Source of the DNA: Thermococcus barophilus MP
GTDB taxonomy: Archaea; Methanobacteriota_B; Thermococci; Thermococcales; Thermococcaceae
Assembly (NCBI RefSeq): GCF_000151105.2
Contig: NC_014804.1
Location: 1,240,001 to 1,304,000 of the forward strand
Direction of reading: 5' to 3'
Length of the DNA stretch: 64,000 nt
Part shown: in pieces, positions 18,017-26,756 of the stretch
How the letters are laid out: each line of letters opens with the position of its first letter
Numbering within the stretch: the stretch's first letter is position 1
Made by a program: the position numbers and the translations under genes
The notes under the pieces: model-generated
The model's database searches: none
Seen by the model: the letters and a program-made list of their open reading frames with translations, nothing else
What the model was told of the DNA's origin: nothing

Positions 18017-18802
18017 CTAAACATAACTTGAACGAAGATTTTTCGCCAACTCAATAAGATTTTTAGCCCTCTCAAAATCAATATCATTCTTTGTTTTCCC
18101 ATCTTTTTTTATCCATGTCCCCACTATGAAGCCATCAGCATACTTCCACAGCTTTGGAAGGTTGTCGTAGGTTGTACCTGAGCCTACAATAACTGGAACT
18201 GGTGAAATTTTCTTTGCTTTTTTAAGTTTCTCAACATCAACTTCCATTCCAGTTGCCTTTCCACTGATAATTACAGCATCAGCCAAGCCCCTCTCAACTG
18301 TATCCCTCAGCGCATCTTCAAATTCCCCAAAGTGATATGCGTGCTTAACGTGCACATCGGCAAAAACCTTTATTCTGCTTGGCAAAAGCTTCCTCAGCTT
18401 TGCCAGCTCATGGGCGATTCCCTCAATGATGCCCTGGTCTGTATAGGCTATGCCGCTCAGCACGTTCACCCTTATGAAGTCCGCCTTCACGGCATAGGCT
18501 ATTGAATAAGCAGCTATCGCATCATTCCTCAGGACGTTTATACCAAGGGGGAGTGAAACCTCCTCGCGAACAGCCTTAGCTACTACAGTAAAGGCAGCAA
18601 CAGTTGTCTTGTCCACATACTTCGGAAAAGGCACATCCCCAAAGTTCTCCACCATCACCGCATCAAAGCCTGCCTTTTCGAGCTTTTTAGCTTCATTTAC
18701 AGCATGCTCTATGACCCTACCAAAGTCCCCATTGTATAGGTAGGAGCCCGGCAGGGGTTTGAGGTGAACCATCCCAATCAGAACTTTTCGCTCGAAGTCC
18801 AT
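18017..18802 (-). CDS. BtpA/SgcQ family TIM-barrel protein
   Basis: A 261-residue protein of the BtpA family, named for a cyanobacterial factor needed for photosystem I but found widely in non-photosynthetic archaea. Characteristic stretches are VLIGMVHLKPLPGS at the start, KAGFDAVMVENFGDVPF, LPLGINVLRNDAIA, and the barrel-end VPVIVGSGTTYDNLPKLWKYADGFIVGTWIK. The TIM-barrel phosphate-binding end suggests an enzyme, but its substrate is unknown. ATG 18802 follows TTTAGGTGATACA; a longer in-frame extension was rejected for lack of a ribosome site. Confidence 0.85.
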   Translation of the reverse strand: MDFERKVLIGMVHLKPLPGSYLYNGDFGRVIEHAVNEAKKLEKAGFDAVMVENFGDVPFPKYVDKTTVAAFTVVAKAVREEVSLPLGINVLRNDAIAAYSIAYAVKADFIRVNVLSGIAYTDQGIIEGIAHELAKLRKLLPSRIKVFADVHVKHAYHFGEFEDALRDTVERGLADAVIISGKATGMEVDVEKLKKAKKISPVPVIVGSGTTYDNLPKLWKYADGFIVGTWIKKDGKTKNDIDFERAKNLIELAKNLRSSYV

Positions 18803-18994
18803 TGTATCACCTAAAGATAAAAAGAAACACAAGGATAGTTAAGGATTTTGGAGATTAAGAGAGAAGTAACTAAAACAAGCATTGATTATGGATCATGGTA
18901 ATTTCTTCATAAATTTCAAATTTACTTCAGCATGGTTCCACATTATTTTAATATAATTTATGAAAAATTTGACGTTTTTCTAAATTTTTGCCCG

Positions 18995-19006
18995 AAAATT
19001 ATAAAT
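18995..19006 (+). promoter_or_regulatory. Promoter of the large surface protein gene
   Basis: AAAATTATAAAT is a strong archaeal TATA box in an otherwise featureless A+T-rich gap (18803-19144). With transcription starting about 25 bases later (near 19030), the leader would be about 115 bases, long for this order. Confidence 0.5.
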
Positions 19007-19087
19007 ATTTCAACAACAACGATACAATGAATAAACATCAGAGCTTTTAGAATCATTCTGCAGGTTTAAAAGTAGCAACCAAACTAA

Positions 19088-19120
19088 TGCAAGAGTTTGC
19101 TGTTCTGGCAAACCCTTGCA
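19088..19120 (+). promoter_or_regulatory. 13-bp hairpin in the leader of the surface protein mRNA
   Basis: TGCAAGAGTTTGC (19088-19100) pairs with GCAAACCCTTGCA (19108-19120) across a 7-base loop (TGTTCTG), with a single A-C mismatch. It ends 24 bases before ATG 19145. It has no following T-run, so a terminator is unlikely. It could control translation or RNA stability. Confidence 0.55.
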
Positions 19121-19144
19121 GACATTACTATGGAGTGTGGTAAT

Positions 19145-22100
19145 ATGTGCCTTCGAAGGAAACTATCCATACCTCTTGTGTTTTTAGCATTATTTAGCTT
19201 TATTATTCCAGAGATCTATGCAGGAGATGCTGATCTTACGGAAGCAATTCCAGGGGCTGTTATCAAGGATGATGAGATAATAGTGGGGGACAGAGGAGAC
19301 TATCTGCTTATGTATGAAGATGAAAAAGGAAACCTACTTTACCAATTTGGTAGAAACTATGAAATATGGGATGAGATCACTGCGGGGGATGTGAACGGCG
19401 ATGGTAAAGCAGAAATCATTCATGGCGATAGAGATACTGATAAACTGTACATTCTAACTCGAAGTGGACAAATATTGGGAAAGAAAAACGTTGGATTTGA
19501 AGCAGGAGATGACATAGCGTGTGGAGATGTCAACAAAGATGGAAAGGATGAGATAATTTTCGCTGACAGAAATGACTGGATTAAAGTTTATGACGAGAAC
19601 TTCAATGAACTGAGCAAGTTTAAGATCGACTTTTCTGATGAAGATGCAATCGCTTCAGGCGACATAGACGGAGATGGAAAGGATGAGATAATTTGGGGAG
19701 ACCACAGTAAAAACCTCATAATAGTATATGACATGTACGGGAATTCAATAATGAGTTTCTCAACAGATGATTACTTCGACTTAACAGGAAGAGACGAAAT
19801 TGCAGTAGGGGATGTCAACCTTGACGGTATTGAAGAGATCGTAGTAGCAACTCGGGATAAAGGTAACTATGGGAAGTCTAAAGGTATTCATGTGTTCAAA
19901 GTAGCTGAAGGGAAAGCTTACGAAATTTCGTCCTTTAGAATTGAATATGCCAAGGGGGACAGAATGGCCATTGGAGATGTAAACAGAGATGTTGTTGATG
20001 AAATAGTCTGGGCAAGTCGGACTGGAAAAATAAAAGTGTACAATTATCAGGGTGAATTGCTAAATGGGCCTAATGGGTTTTCATCACGCTTTCAGCATGG
20101 AGCTGGCTTGGCAGTTGGAGACGTTGATGGCAACTCAATAACAGTTGGTCCCCCAATACACAGCACCATGAGCATAACAAACAAGGTTATCACAGTTATA
20201 AATGCACCTCCGGTAGATTTTGATGTCATAAATGAAACAGGAGTATTCTATGCCACTTACATGACCAAAAATACAAGGACGTTGTCAGTATCGGTAAAGG
20301 CGGTAAGCGATATTTCTCTTACAGTTGGGGTTAAACTTGGTGTAGGATTGAAAGGAGTGGGAGAGACAGAACTTGGGCTCAAAACAAAGGTGCAGCAGAA
20401 ATTCGAAGCAACCAGAGGAAGTGAACATGTATTCTCTGAAACTTACGAGATAACAGCAGATATGGCAGATGCTATTCTGCACGTCAGTACTGACTACGAT
20501 GTCTATGAGTTTCCAATAATAAGTCCCCCAGAGTTGGCGGTTATCAATGGGGAGCAGCAGTATATACTCGTGACAGTACCGAAGGGAAAACCCCATATTC
20601 ATCTAAGCAACTATAACTCAGATATTCACAGAATTGGAGACATAACAACGTATCCTACAAAGCCAGAAGACCTGCCAAATTATGAAGTAAGTAACGAACT
20701 TTTCCACTACACAATCGAAGCTGGTGAAGTGGGAGGGGGCGGAGGATTCTACATGAAAGACGCCAATTGGAAAGAAACAAAAAATACCTTCTCACTCTCG
20801 GTATCAATGGAGGCAAAAACATCCGGAAAAATAGGCCTTTTTGGAAGTTATGAGGTGAATCTCCAAGGGAATTACGGAAAAAGCAGGATAACCACCCATA
20901 AAGTGTCAATTTCTAATGAAACCAGGGTGCACATAGAATACAATGGAAGGATTGAAGATCGGGATAAATGGTACAACGCAACTGCCATTGCTTACTTAGA
21001 TAGTGAAGATGGACATTTAGTTCTTGAGTTCATAGTGCCAAGTATGGGTTCATATTACAAAACAAGAAGCCTCAGCCCCTTGGGATTCAGCTATGATCAG
21101 ATAAAACTGATCTCCAAACCACTTCCAGGGAACATTATAATACCACCCCTTGTGCTGAATATGTTTAGCTCAAGCTGTAAGATAGATGCCTCTCACTCTT
21201 CAGGCAAAGCACCATTAAAGGTTGATTTCCAGATATCCACATCAGGAGGGGGAGGAGTAAAGAACTGGACGCTAAGTTTTGGAGATGGGACAGTTTTAAG
21301 AAATACCGGAAATGTAAGCACCTTGCTAAGCCACACGTATTCTGAGGAAGGCAACTATAGAGTTACTATGAACATTGAAAATCTATGGGGATACAAAGCA
21401 AACTGTAGTAAAGAGATCACAGTTCTTCCAAATAAAGTACCAAAAGCCATGTTTGATATTTCTCCTTCACCAGCAAAGGTTGAAGATGAAGTTAACTTCA
21501 TAGACAGCTCCGAAGATGAAGATGGCAGTATAGTGAAATGGAACTGGAACTTCGGGGATGGAACAACATCTACAGAGAGAAATCCAAAGCATTCATATTC
21601 ATCACCAGGAATGTACACAGTGACACTCACAATCGAAGATGACTCAGGGATGAAAGCAAGCTACTCGAAGGGCATTACTATAAATCCCAAGAACCAGCTC
21701 CCAACCGCAGACTTCACATTCCTCCCGAAAGAACCAAAAACTGGGGAAACCGTTAACTTTGTTGACAAATCCCACGACAGTGATGGAAATATTGTAAGCT
21801 GGAACTGGGACTTTGGAGATGGAACAACCTCAACAAAAAGGGAGCCCATTCATACATATTCCTCTCCGGGAAACTACACGGTAAAGTTGGTTGTTAAAGA
21901 TGACAAAGGGGGAGAAGACGAAATAGCTATCAACATTGTAGTAAAAGTTGCTCCAACACTCACCGAAACCGAAACAACTTCAAGCAAAACCGAGACACCT
22001 ACAGAGAGCACCCCAACATCACATAGCACAACTTCAACATCAACCACGTCCTCTTCAAGTGCGAGTTCTCCGCTACCAACAGAGACACAAACGGGCACAT

Positions 22101-22162
22101 GTGGACCAGCCTTTCTGGTGGCATTGATGCTCCTCTCATTAGTTAGCAGAAGGGAGAGGTAG
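19145..22162 (+). CDS. Large surface protein with FG-GAP repeats, PKD domains and CGP-type tail
   Basis: A 1005-residue exported protein. Residues about 1-26 are a signal peptide. Residues 45-320 hold repeats of the type GDVNGDGKAEIIHGD, the calcium-binding FG-GAP/VCBS pattern of a beta-propeller. Residues about 350-660 are a region rich in alternating polar and hydrophobic strands. Three PKD domains follow (from about 675, 760 and 850), the last two with NFGDGT/DFGDGT. After a Thr/Ser-rich linker the protein ends CGPAFLVALMLLSLVSRRER, a CGP-type sorting tail seen in Thermococcaceae. ATG 19145 is chosen over an earlier frame start because the signal peptide begins there. The role is probably in the cell envelope or adhesion. 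Confidence 0.75.
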   Translation: MCLRRKLSIPLVFLALFSFIIPEIYAGDADLTEAIPGAVIKDDEIIVGDRGDYLLMYEDEKGNLLYQFGRNYEIWDEITAGDVNGDGKAEIIHGDRDTDKLYILTRSGQILGKKNVGFEAGDDIACGDVNKDGKDEIIFADRNDWIKVYDENFNELSKFKIDFSDEDAIASGDIDGDGKDEIIWGDHSKNLIIVYDMYGNSIMSFSTDDYFDLTGRDEIAVGDVNLDGIEEIVVATRDKGNYGKSKGIHVFKVAEGKAYEISSFRIEYAKGDRMAIGDVNRDVVDEIVWASRTGKIKVYNYQGELLNGPNGFSSRFQHGAGLAVGDVDGNSITVGPPIHSTMSITNKVITVINAPPVDFDVINETGVFYATYMTKNTRTLSVSVKAVSDISLTVGVKLGVGLKGVGETELGLKTKVQQKFEATRGSEHVFSETYEITADMADAILHVSTDYDVYEFPIISPPELAVINGEQQYILVTVPKGKPHIHLSNYNSDIHRIGDITTYPTKPEDLPNYEVSNELFHYTIEAGEVGGGGGFYMKDANWKETKNTFSLSVSMEAKTSGKIGLFGSYEVNLQGNYGKSRITTHKVSISNETRVHIEYNGRIEDRDKWYNATAIAYLDSEDGHLVLEFIVPSMGSYYKTRSLSPLGFSYDQIKLISKPLPGNIIIPPLVLNMFSSSCKIDASHSSGKAPLKVDFQISTSGGGGVKNWTLSFGDGTVLRNTGNVSTLLSHTYSEEGNYRVTMNIENLWGYKANCSKEITVLPNKVPKAMFDISPSPAKVEDEVNFIDSSEDEDGSIVKWNWNFGDGTTSTERNPKHSYSSPGMYTVTLTIEDDSGMKASYSKGITINPKNQLPTADFTFLPKEPKTGETVNFVDKSHDSDGNIVSWNWDFGDGTTSTKREPIHTYSSPGNYTVKLVVKDDKGGEDEIAINIVVKVAPTLTETETTSSKTETPTESTPTSHSTTSTSTTSSSSASSPLPTETQTGTCGPAFLVALMLLSLVSRRER

Positions 22163-22205
22163 TTTCTCCCTCTTAATATTTTTAAAGCAAATTGCTTCTT
22201 TGTGA

Positions 22206-22781
22206 GTGCAAAGTTTAATATACTCCAGAGTTATTTTAGAAAATCTTTATCCAGATGAAGATGTTCTCTATGCCATAAAAAAGAAGTTCAGCTTGGAAGC
22301 AAAGCCCAAATGGTTGGTTGTGACAGATAGAAGAATCCTGTACGTGGATGAAAAGCTCTTAGGAAGATATGAGCTGACAGCTGTTCCATATGAAAAGCTT
22401 GAACTTGTTTATGTGAAAGTGGGCAAAATATATTCAGAGTTCTTAATTAGAAAAGAAGATGGGAAAGAAATTAAATTGACAAAAATGGATAAGGAAAAAG
22501 CAAGAAAAGCTATAGAAGCCATAAGAGATGCTCTAAACGAGATTGCAGTTGAGCCTGTAACTATTGAAAGAAAGAAGCACCTAATGAGTGAGGAGTGGGT
22601 TATCCACAAGCCAAAGGAAGCTGTGAGCAGGTCAATTAGAATGGAACCAAGGAAATTTAGAGAAAAGAGAGAAGAAGATCCTCTTGAGAAGCTCAAGAAG
22701 CTAAAAGAGCTTTACGATATGGGTGTTATAACCCAAGAAGAGTACGAAGAAAAAAGGAAAAAGCTCTTAAGGAAGATTTAA
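22206..22781 (+). CDS. PH-like domain protein with C-terminal SHOCT-like motif
   Basis: A 191-residue cytoplasmic protein. Residues about 10-115 look like a bacterial-type PH domain (EDVLYAIKKKFSLEAKPKWLVVTDRRILYVDE, then GRYELTAVPYEKLELVYVK). The last 35 residues (LEKLKKLKELYDMGVITQEEYEEKRKKLL) are a clear SHOCT motif, a short oligomerisation element. A basic linker joins the two. The start is GTG 22206 with only a weak ribosome site, so it is less certain than most. The function is unknown. Confidence 0.7.
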   Translation: MQSLIYSRVILENLYPDEDVLYAIKKKFSLEAKPKWLVVTDRRILYVDEKLLGRYELTAVPYEKLELVYVKVGKIYSEFLIRKEDGKEIKLTKMDKEKARKAIEAIRDALNEIAVEPVTIERKKHLMSEEWVIHKPKEAVSRSIRMEPRKFREKREEDPLEKLKKLKELYDMGVITQEEYEEKRKKLLRKI

Positions 22782-22802
22782 GCTTTTCTTTTTAATCCAG
22801 AG

Positions 22803-23546
22803 TCATTTCTCCTTTTTAGGCTTCTCAGCTATCACCATTATTTCGATATCGTCAAAATCTACTTTCCTCTTTCCCCATCTTCCAGCAGTGCCTCCCCAAA
22901 TGGCTTTTACTTCAAACCCAACCATTTTGAACATTAAGTAAAGCTCTGTAGGGACGTAAACGCGTTCTCTAATCGGGATTTTTGTGCCATCAGGTGCCTC
23001 AATTTCTTCAAAGAACGTCATGGTGTTTGGGTCGAAAGTTCCTTTGGTTATGTCCTCGTTTGATGCCCCTTTAATTCTTGAAAGGGCACTTAGGGCAGTC
23101 AAAATAAATTTTCCACCAGGCTTTAGGGATTCATAAATATTCTTGAGTATCGCTAAGTCGTGCTCTATTGGGTCGTCACTTGAACCGATTAACGAAAAAG
23201 CACCTTCACAGAGGCATATGGCAGCGTCAAATTCCTCCTCACACTTAAACTTCGTAGCGTCTGCTTTTATGAACTCCACTTCAACACCTTCCTTTTGAGC
23301 TCGTTTTCTTGCTTCTTCAAGCATTCCTTGAGAAATATCTATTCCAGTTACTCTGTATCCTCTTTTTGCAAGCTCTATTGAGTGCCTTCCGACACCGCAA
23401 CCAACATCCAATATTTTAGCTCCTTTTGGTAGCTGAAACTCATTTAATAAAAACTCCACTTCCTCTTTTGTGTGTTTAGTAAACGGCTCTTTCAAGTAGT
23501 GACGTGCCTCTCTATCAAAAAAATCTTCCCATTCATGTTTTTTCAT
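22803..23546 (-). CDS. SAM-dependent methyltransferase (class I)
   Basis: A 247-residue methyltransferase with Rossmann-type motifs: ILDVGCGVGRHSIELAKRGY (motif I), VTGIDISQGML (acidic loop binding the SAM ribose), FIKADATKF (motif II) and FDAAICLCEGAFSL (motif III to IV). Related proteins methylate small molecules; the substrate is not evident. ATG 23546 is chosen; an in-frame ATG nine bases upstream is also possible. It converges on the PH/SHOCT gene and shares a T-rich spacer with it. Confidence 0.85.
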   Translation of the reverse strand: MKKHEWEDFFDREARHYLKEPFTKHTKEEVEFLLNEFQLPKGAKILDVGCGVGRHSIELAKRGYRVTGIDISQGMLEEARKRAQKEGVEVEFIKADATKFKCEEEFDAAICLCEGAFSLIGSSDDPIEHDLAILKNIYESLKPGGKFILTALSALSRIKGASNEDITKGTFDPNTMTFFEEIEAPDGTKIPIRERVYVPTELYLMFKMVGFEVKAIWGGTAGRWGKRKVDFDDIEIMVIAEKPKKEK

Positions 23547-23647
23547 TGTTATCACATCCGAAGATTTCTTTTTTCGATAATTAAAAAGCTTTGCGGCATT
23601 TTAACATGGCCTGAAGCTTAATATACTTGTGAGGTCAAAGCAAAGAT

Positions 23648-23854
23648 ATGAACGAGAAACAGAAAAAGATTATTATCTTTCTAATGTTGTTCATCATCAC
23701 CGGGCCGTTCGCTTTTCTCTGGTTAGCAAGTTTTATGCACAAGGAAAAACCTAAGATTGAGCAACCCAAGGAAGAGAGGAAAAAAGAAAAAGACCCATTT
23801 GAATGGAAGAGCATTTGGGACGAAGAATCAGCGCTTTTTGAAGAGGACTATTAA
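23648..23854 (+). CDS. 68-residue single-pass membrane protein
   Basis: The product has one N-terminal membrane helix (IIIFLMLFIITGPFAFLWLA, residues 8-27) and a highly charged tail rich in Lys and Glu. A GAGGTC ribosome-site-like stretch lies about 10 bases before the ATG. Its 3' end overlaps the convergent amylase gene by 27 bases, inside that gene's sorting-tail codons. I do not recognise a family. Confidence 0.6.
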   Translation: MNEKQKKIIIFLMLFIITGPFAFLWLASFMHKEKPKIEQPKEERKKEKDPFEWKSIWDEESALFEEDY

Positions 23855-25960
23855 AGACAGCATCAAAACTAAGCCCGTTCCACAGATGGATGTTGAGGGA
23901 GATTGAGCTGCAGATTCTGTGACTGTTTGAGTGTGCTTTGGAATCGGCTTTATCCTTGTTAAAATTATCGTTTTGTTGGTTGATTTTCCATAGAGGGTTA
24001 CGTTTAAAGGCTCAAGCTTTTCCCAGGGCAAACCAGAGTACAAATCTACGCTGAAGCTTGTATTTACAGGAAGACTGACAACTTGGAAATAATAGCCGGT
24101 TTTAGACCTCATTAATGGAATTGGTTCGGCCAATTCGGAGATGTTTCCTTTAATCCATAGCTGACCCGTCAAATTAGATGCATTTAACACGAGCAAAAAT
24201 GCTTCTTCGTTTCCACCCAAATAACGAAGCTTAACTCTGTTGCTTTTCTTTCCATCTGTTTCAACGTAAACATCAACCCAAGCTTTTCGGGCGTCCAGCT
24301 TGGGCATCTTAAAAACTATCATATCATCGCTCCATTCAAGGACTTCTGCTCTTACTCCTTCAATAAACACCTTTCCACTTTTTCCAAATCCTGCTCCACC
24401 AAGAATGAGTTTCTGACCCGGTTGAGCGATATATGGAGTTATAGACCCAATTAAAGGCTTTTCCTGCTTGCCCTCATAACTGAACACAAGCACTTTGTTT
24501 TTAGGGGCTGAGATTTCAGCTTTTCCAGCTTTAACCTGCATCTTAACTCCATAAAGAACATCTCTGTAAATTCCGTCACTCCAATTTAAGCTGAGGGTTA
24601 AGTTTTTGCTGTTCACTTTGTTAACAGCAACCAAGACTTTCTCGCTACCAAATTTCCTCTCAAATACCCAAGTGTTGTAATCAACATAAACCGTCTTAAA
24701 ATCTCCATAAGCGAGAGCGTTGTTCTCTTTTCTGAGCTCTGCAAGAGTTCTGATTATTCTTGCAGCCTCTGTTTGGTTGTCAAACTTCATCATTGGTCTA
24801 TTATATGGGTCACCCTTTCCCTCTTTGCTGACCAAATAACTTTCATCACCATAGTAAATCACCGGAATGCCTGGCAACGTCATTACTAAGCCCAATGCCA
24901 TGTGATATCTATCGAGGTTTTTGCCCTCGCTTAGGTATCTGGGCAGATCGTGATTGTCGAGGAAGTTGACTGCCTTGTTTGGATAAACGAAGTGGGAGTA
25001 ATATTCTTCAAGTTCCCTTGCAAGGGTCTTAAGGCTCCCACCAAAGGCAAACGTCCTCACAATGTCGTTCCTTATTGGAATGCTGAGCTGGGGAGAAACA
25101 TTGGAATATTGATAAAAGTAGAACATGTCATCGTCCTTTTCAAAGTTAAGCTTGTAGTACTCACCAAAGATAAAGAGAGGCTCCTGCATGTATAAATGAG
25201 CATAGAACTGAGTCAACCAGCCTAAGTCCATGTGTTTGACTGCATCAATTCTAAACCCACAAACACCACTCTGAACAAACAAACTCGCACCATCTTTAAG
25301 ATATTCATCAACCCAAGGGTTCAACTGGTTAAAGTCTGCCAGACCAAAAAGATTCCCATATTTAAGCTCAAACCCCTCCCACACCTTAATGTTGCCGTTG
25401 TGATGGTAAATATTCTCCAAGCTTCCCGTGTATGGATTTAACGTTGCATTTTTGCTGTCGGAATAGTAGTTTGTAATAAAGGTTCCATTGTCATAAAGGG
25501 AACCAAATTCGCCATCGGTTGCTGGGTTTGAATGATTTGGAACAAAATCGACAATTATACAAATCCCTCTCTTCTCTGCTTCTTTGACTAAGGTATTAAA
25601 AACTCTCCAGTTGCCAAAATGTTCCTCTATTCTCTTATAGTCTCTTGTCCAATATCCGTGATAGGGTGCAGAGCCTGATGCCATGCGGTTTATATTGTCG
25701 TTAACTGGAGACAGCCACACCATAGAAATCCCCAAGCTTTTGATGTAGTCAAGATTCTCAATTATGCCCTCAAGGTCTCCACCCCAGTAAAGACGATAAT
25801 TGCTGTGAGTAGGATCGTAAAAAGGATGATTATTGCTCTTATTTCCATCGTAAAAGCGATCCACCATTATCTGGTATATTACACTTTTTTCTGGAATTTG
25901 ATATGCATAAACAGTTGGCAAAATTAGTAAGAGGGTAAGCAGGACAGCCAACTTTCTCAT
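23828..25960 (-). CDS. Exported GH13 glucanotransferase/alpha-amylase, CGTase-like
   Basis: A 710-residue exported enzyme acting on starch-type glucans. Residues 1-19 are a signal peptide. The (beta/alpha)8 barrel shows VDFVPNHS (138-143 region), GFRIDAVKH with nucleophile D239, FGEYY with acid/base E267, and FLDNHD with D338. The early IYQIMVDRFYDGN...YWGGDLEGIIENL pattern, an IPT/TIG domain after about residue 500 (ITPYIAQPGQKLILGGAGFG) and the total length match cyclodextrin glucanotransferases; an alpha-amylase of similar build cannot be excluded. The C-terminus ICGTGLVLMLSLIVLFKKR is a CGP-type sorting tail, so the enzyme is probably held at the surface. GGTGATACA precedes the ATG. Confidence 0.85.
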   Translation of the reverse strand: MRKLAVLLTLLLILPTVYAYQIPEKSVIYQIMVDRFYDGNKSNNHPFYDPTHSNYRLYWGGDLEGIIENLDYIKSLGISMVWLSPVNDNINRMASGSAPYHGYWTRDYKRIEEHFGNWRVFNTLVKEAEKRGICIIVDFVPNHSNPATDGEFGSLYDNGTFITNYYSDSKNATLNPYTGSLENIYHHNGNIKVWEGFELKYGNLFGLADFNQLNPWVDEYLKDGASLFVQSGVCGFRIDAVKHMDLGWLTQFYAHLYMQEPLFIFGEYYKLNFEKDDDMFYFYQYSNVSPQLSIPIRNDIVRTFAFGGSLKTLARELEEYYSHFVYPNKAVNFLDNHDLPRYLSEGKNLDRYHMALGLVMTLPGIPVIYYGDESYLVSKEGKGDPYNRPMMKFDNQTEAARIIRTLAELRKENNALAYGDFKTVYVDYNTWVFERKFGSEKVLVAVNKVNSKNLTLSLNWSDGIYRDVLYGVKMQVKAGKAEISAPKNKVLVFSYEGKQEKPLIGSITPYIAQPGQKLILGGAGFGKSGKVFIEGVRAEVLEWSDDMIVFKMPKLDARKAWVDVYVETDGKKSNRVKLRYLGGNEEAFLLVLNASNLTGQLWIKGNISELAEPIPLMRSKTGYYFQVVSLPVNTSFSVDLYSGLPWEKLEPLNVTLYGKSTNKTIILTRIKPIPKHTQTVTESAAQSPSTSICGTGLVLMLSLIVLFKKR

Positions 25961-26019
25961 TGTATCACCAAAAGTGATAGAAAAATGGACTTAAAAAACT
26001 TTACATTTAACCTGAAGCA

Positions 26020-26691
26020 TCAGATTCTCTTGATGTCCTCGAACTCTATTGTCGCAATTTTTTCAAGAATGTCGTCGTTTGCAGATTTGATGACTTTCAG
26101 CTTATAGGTGCTACCACTTCTCTCCCACTGCATAACTGATGTCGCAATTTCCTCAAACAAATACAAGAACTCCGGGAATTTAGACTGCACCAAACTTTTG
26201 TTGATAAAATAGAATGCTATCCTCGTTTTGTTTCCGACGTATCTTGAGATGTTCCTAAGCAACCTTACCCCTCCTCCGTATTCTTTTATTGAATTTATCA
26301 GTAAGAGCTTGTGAATTCCCAATACAGGATTATATGCCATTTTAGATGGGCGAACTTTCTCATAAACGGGATTGTAGTACTGAAAATCCAGAGAGTATTT
26401 TTCAATATCGATTCTTCCAACTATTTCCCCACTTTCTCTATGACCCCCTATTTTTATAACTGGGATACTGCCAAATCCTTTTATAAGCAAGCCTATGAGC
26501 TCCAGCCGAGTTAAGAATTCAGGCAAAGTGTCAGCAATGTCATCAATTATCATTGGAATGTCGTTCTGTCTGCAGTACCTCTCCATTACATATAACAGGA
26601 TTTCAGGGGATGAAACAGAGGCATATTCGATGAGCACTGTTTCACCGGCTCTCATTTTAGAAAAGATGAATTCAAACCCGTGCTCAGCCAC
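26020..26691 (-). CDS. DUF257 family protein
   Basis: A 223-residue protein matching DUF257, a family known mainly from Thermococcales. The signature is an early GETVLIEYASVSSPEILLYV strand-helix followed by PMIIDDIADTLPEFLTRLELIG. The layout recalls a RecA/KaiC-like fold without a Walker A motif. The start is GTG 26691, preceded by GGTGG at good spacing. The function is unknown. It stands alone between two intergenic gaps. Confidence 0.75.
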   Translation of the reverse strand: MAEHGFEFIFSKMRAGETVLIEYASVSSPEILLYVMERYCRQNDIPMIIDDIADTLPEFLTRLELIGLLIKGFGSIPVIKIGGHRESGEIVGRIDIEKYSLDFQYYNPVYEKVRPSKMAYNPVLGIHKLLLINSIKEYGGGVRLLRNISRYVGNKTRIAFYFINKSLVQSKFPEFLYLFEEIATSVMQWERSGSTYKLKVIKSANDDILEKIATIEFEDIKRI

Positions 26692-26756
26692 CAGTTACCA
26701 CCGGAATTAATTTTTGAATCCAAAATATAAATAGTTTGCTAAAATTAACAGGAAAT

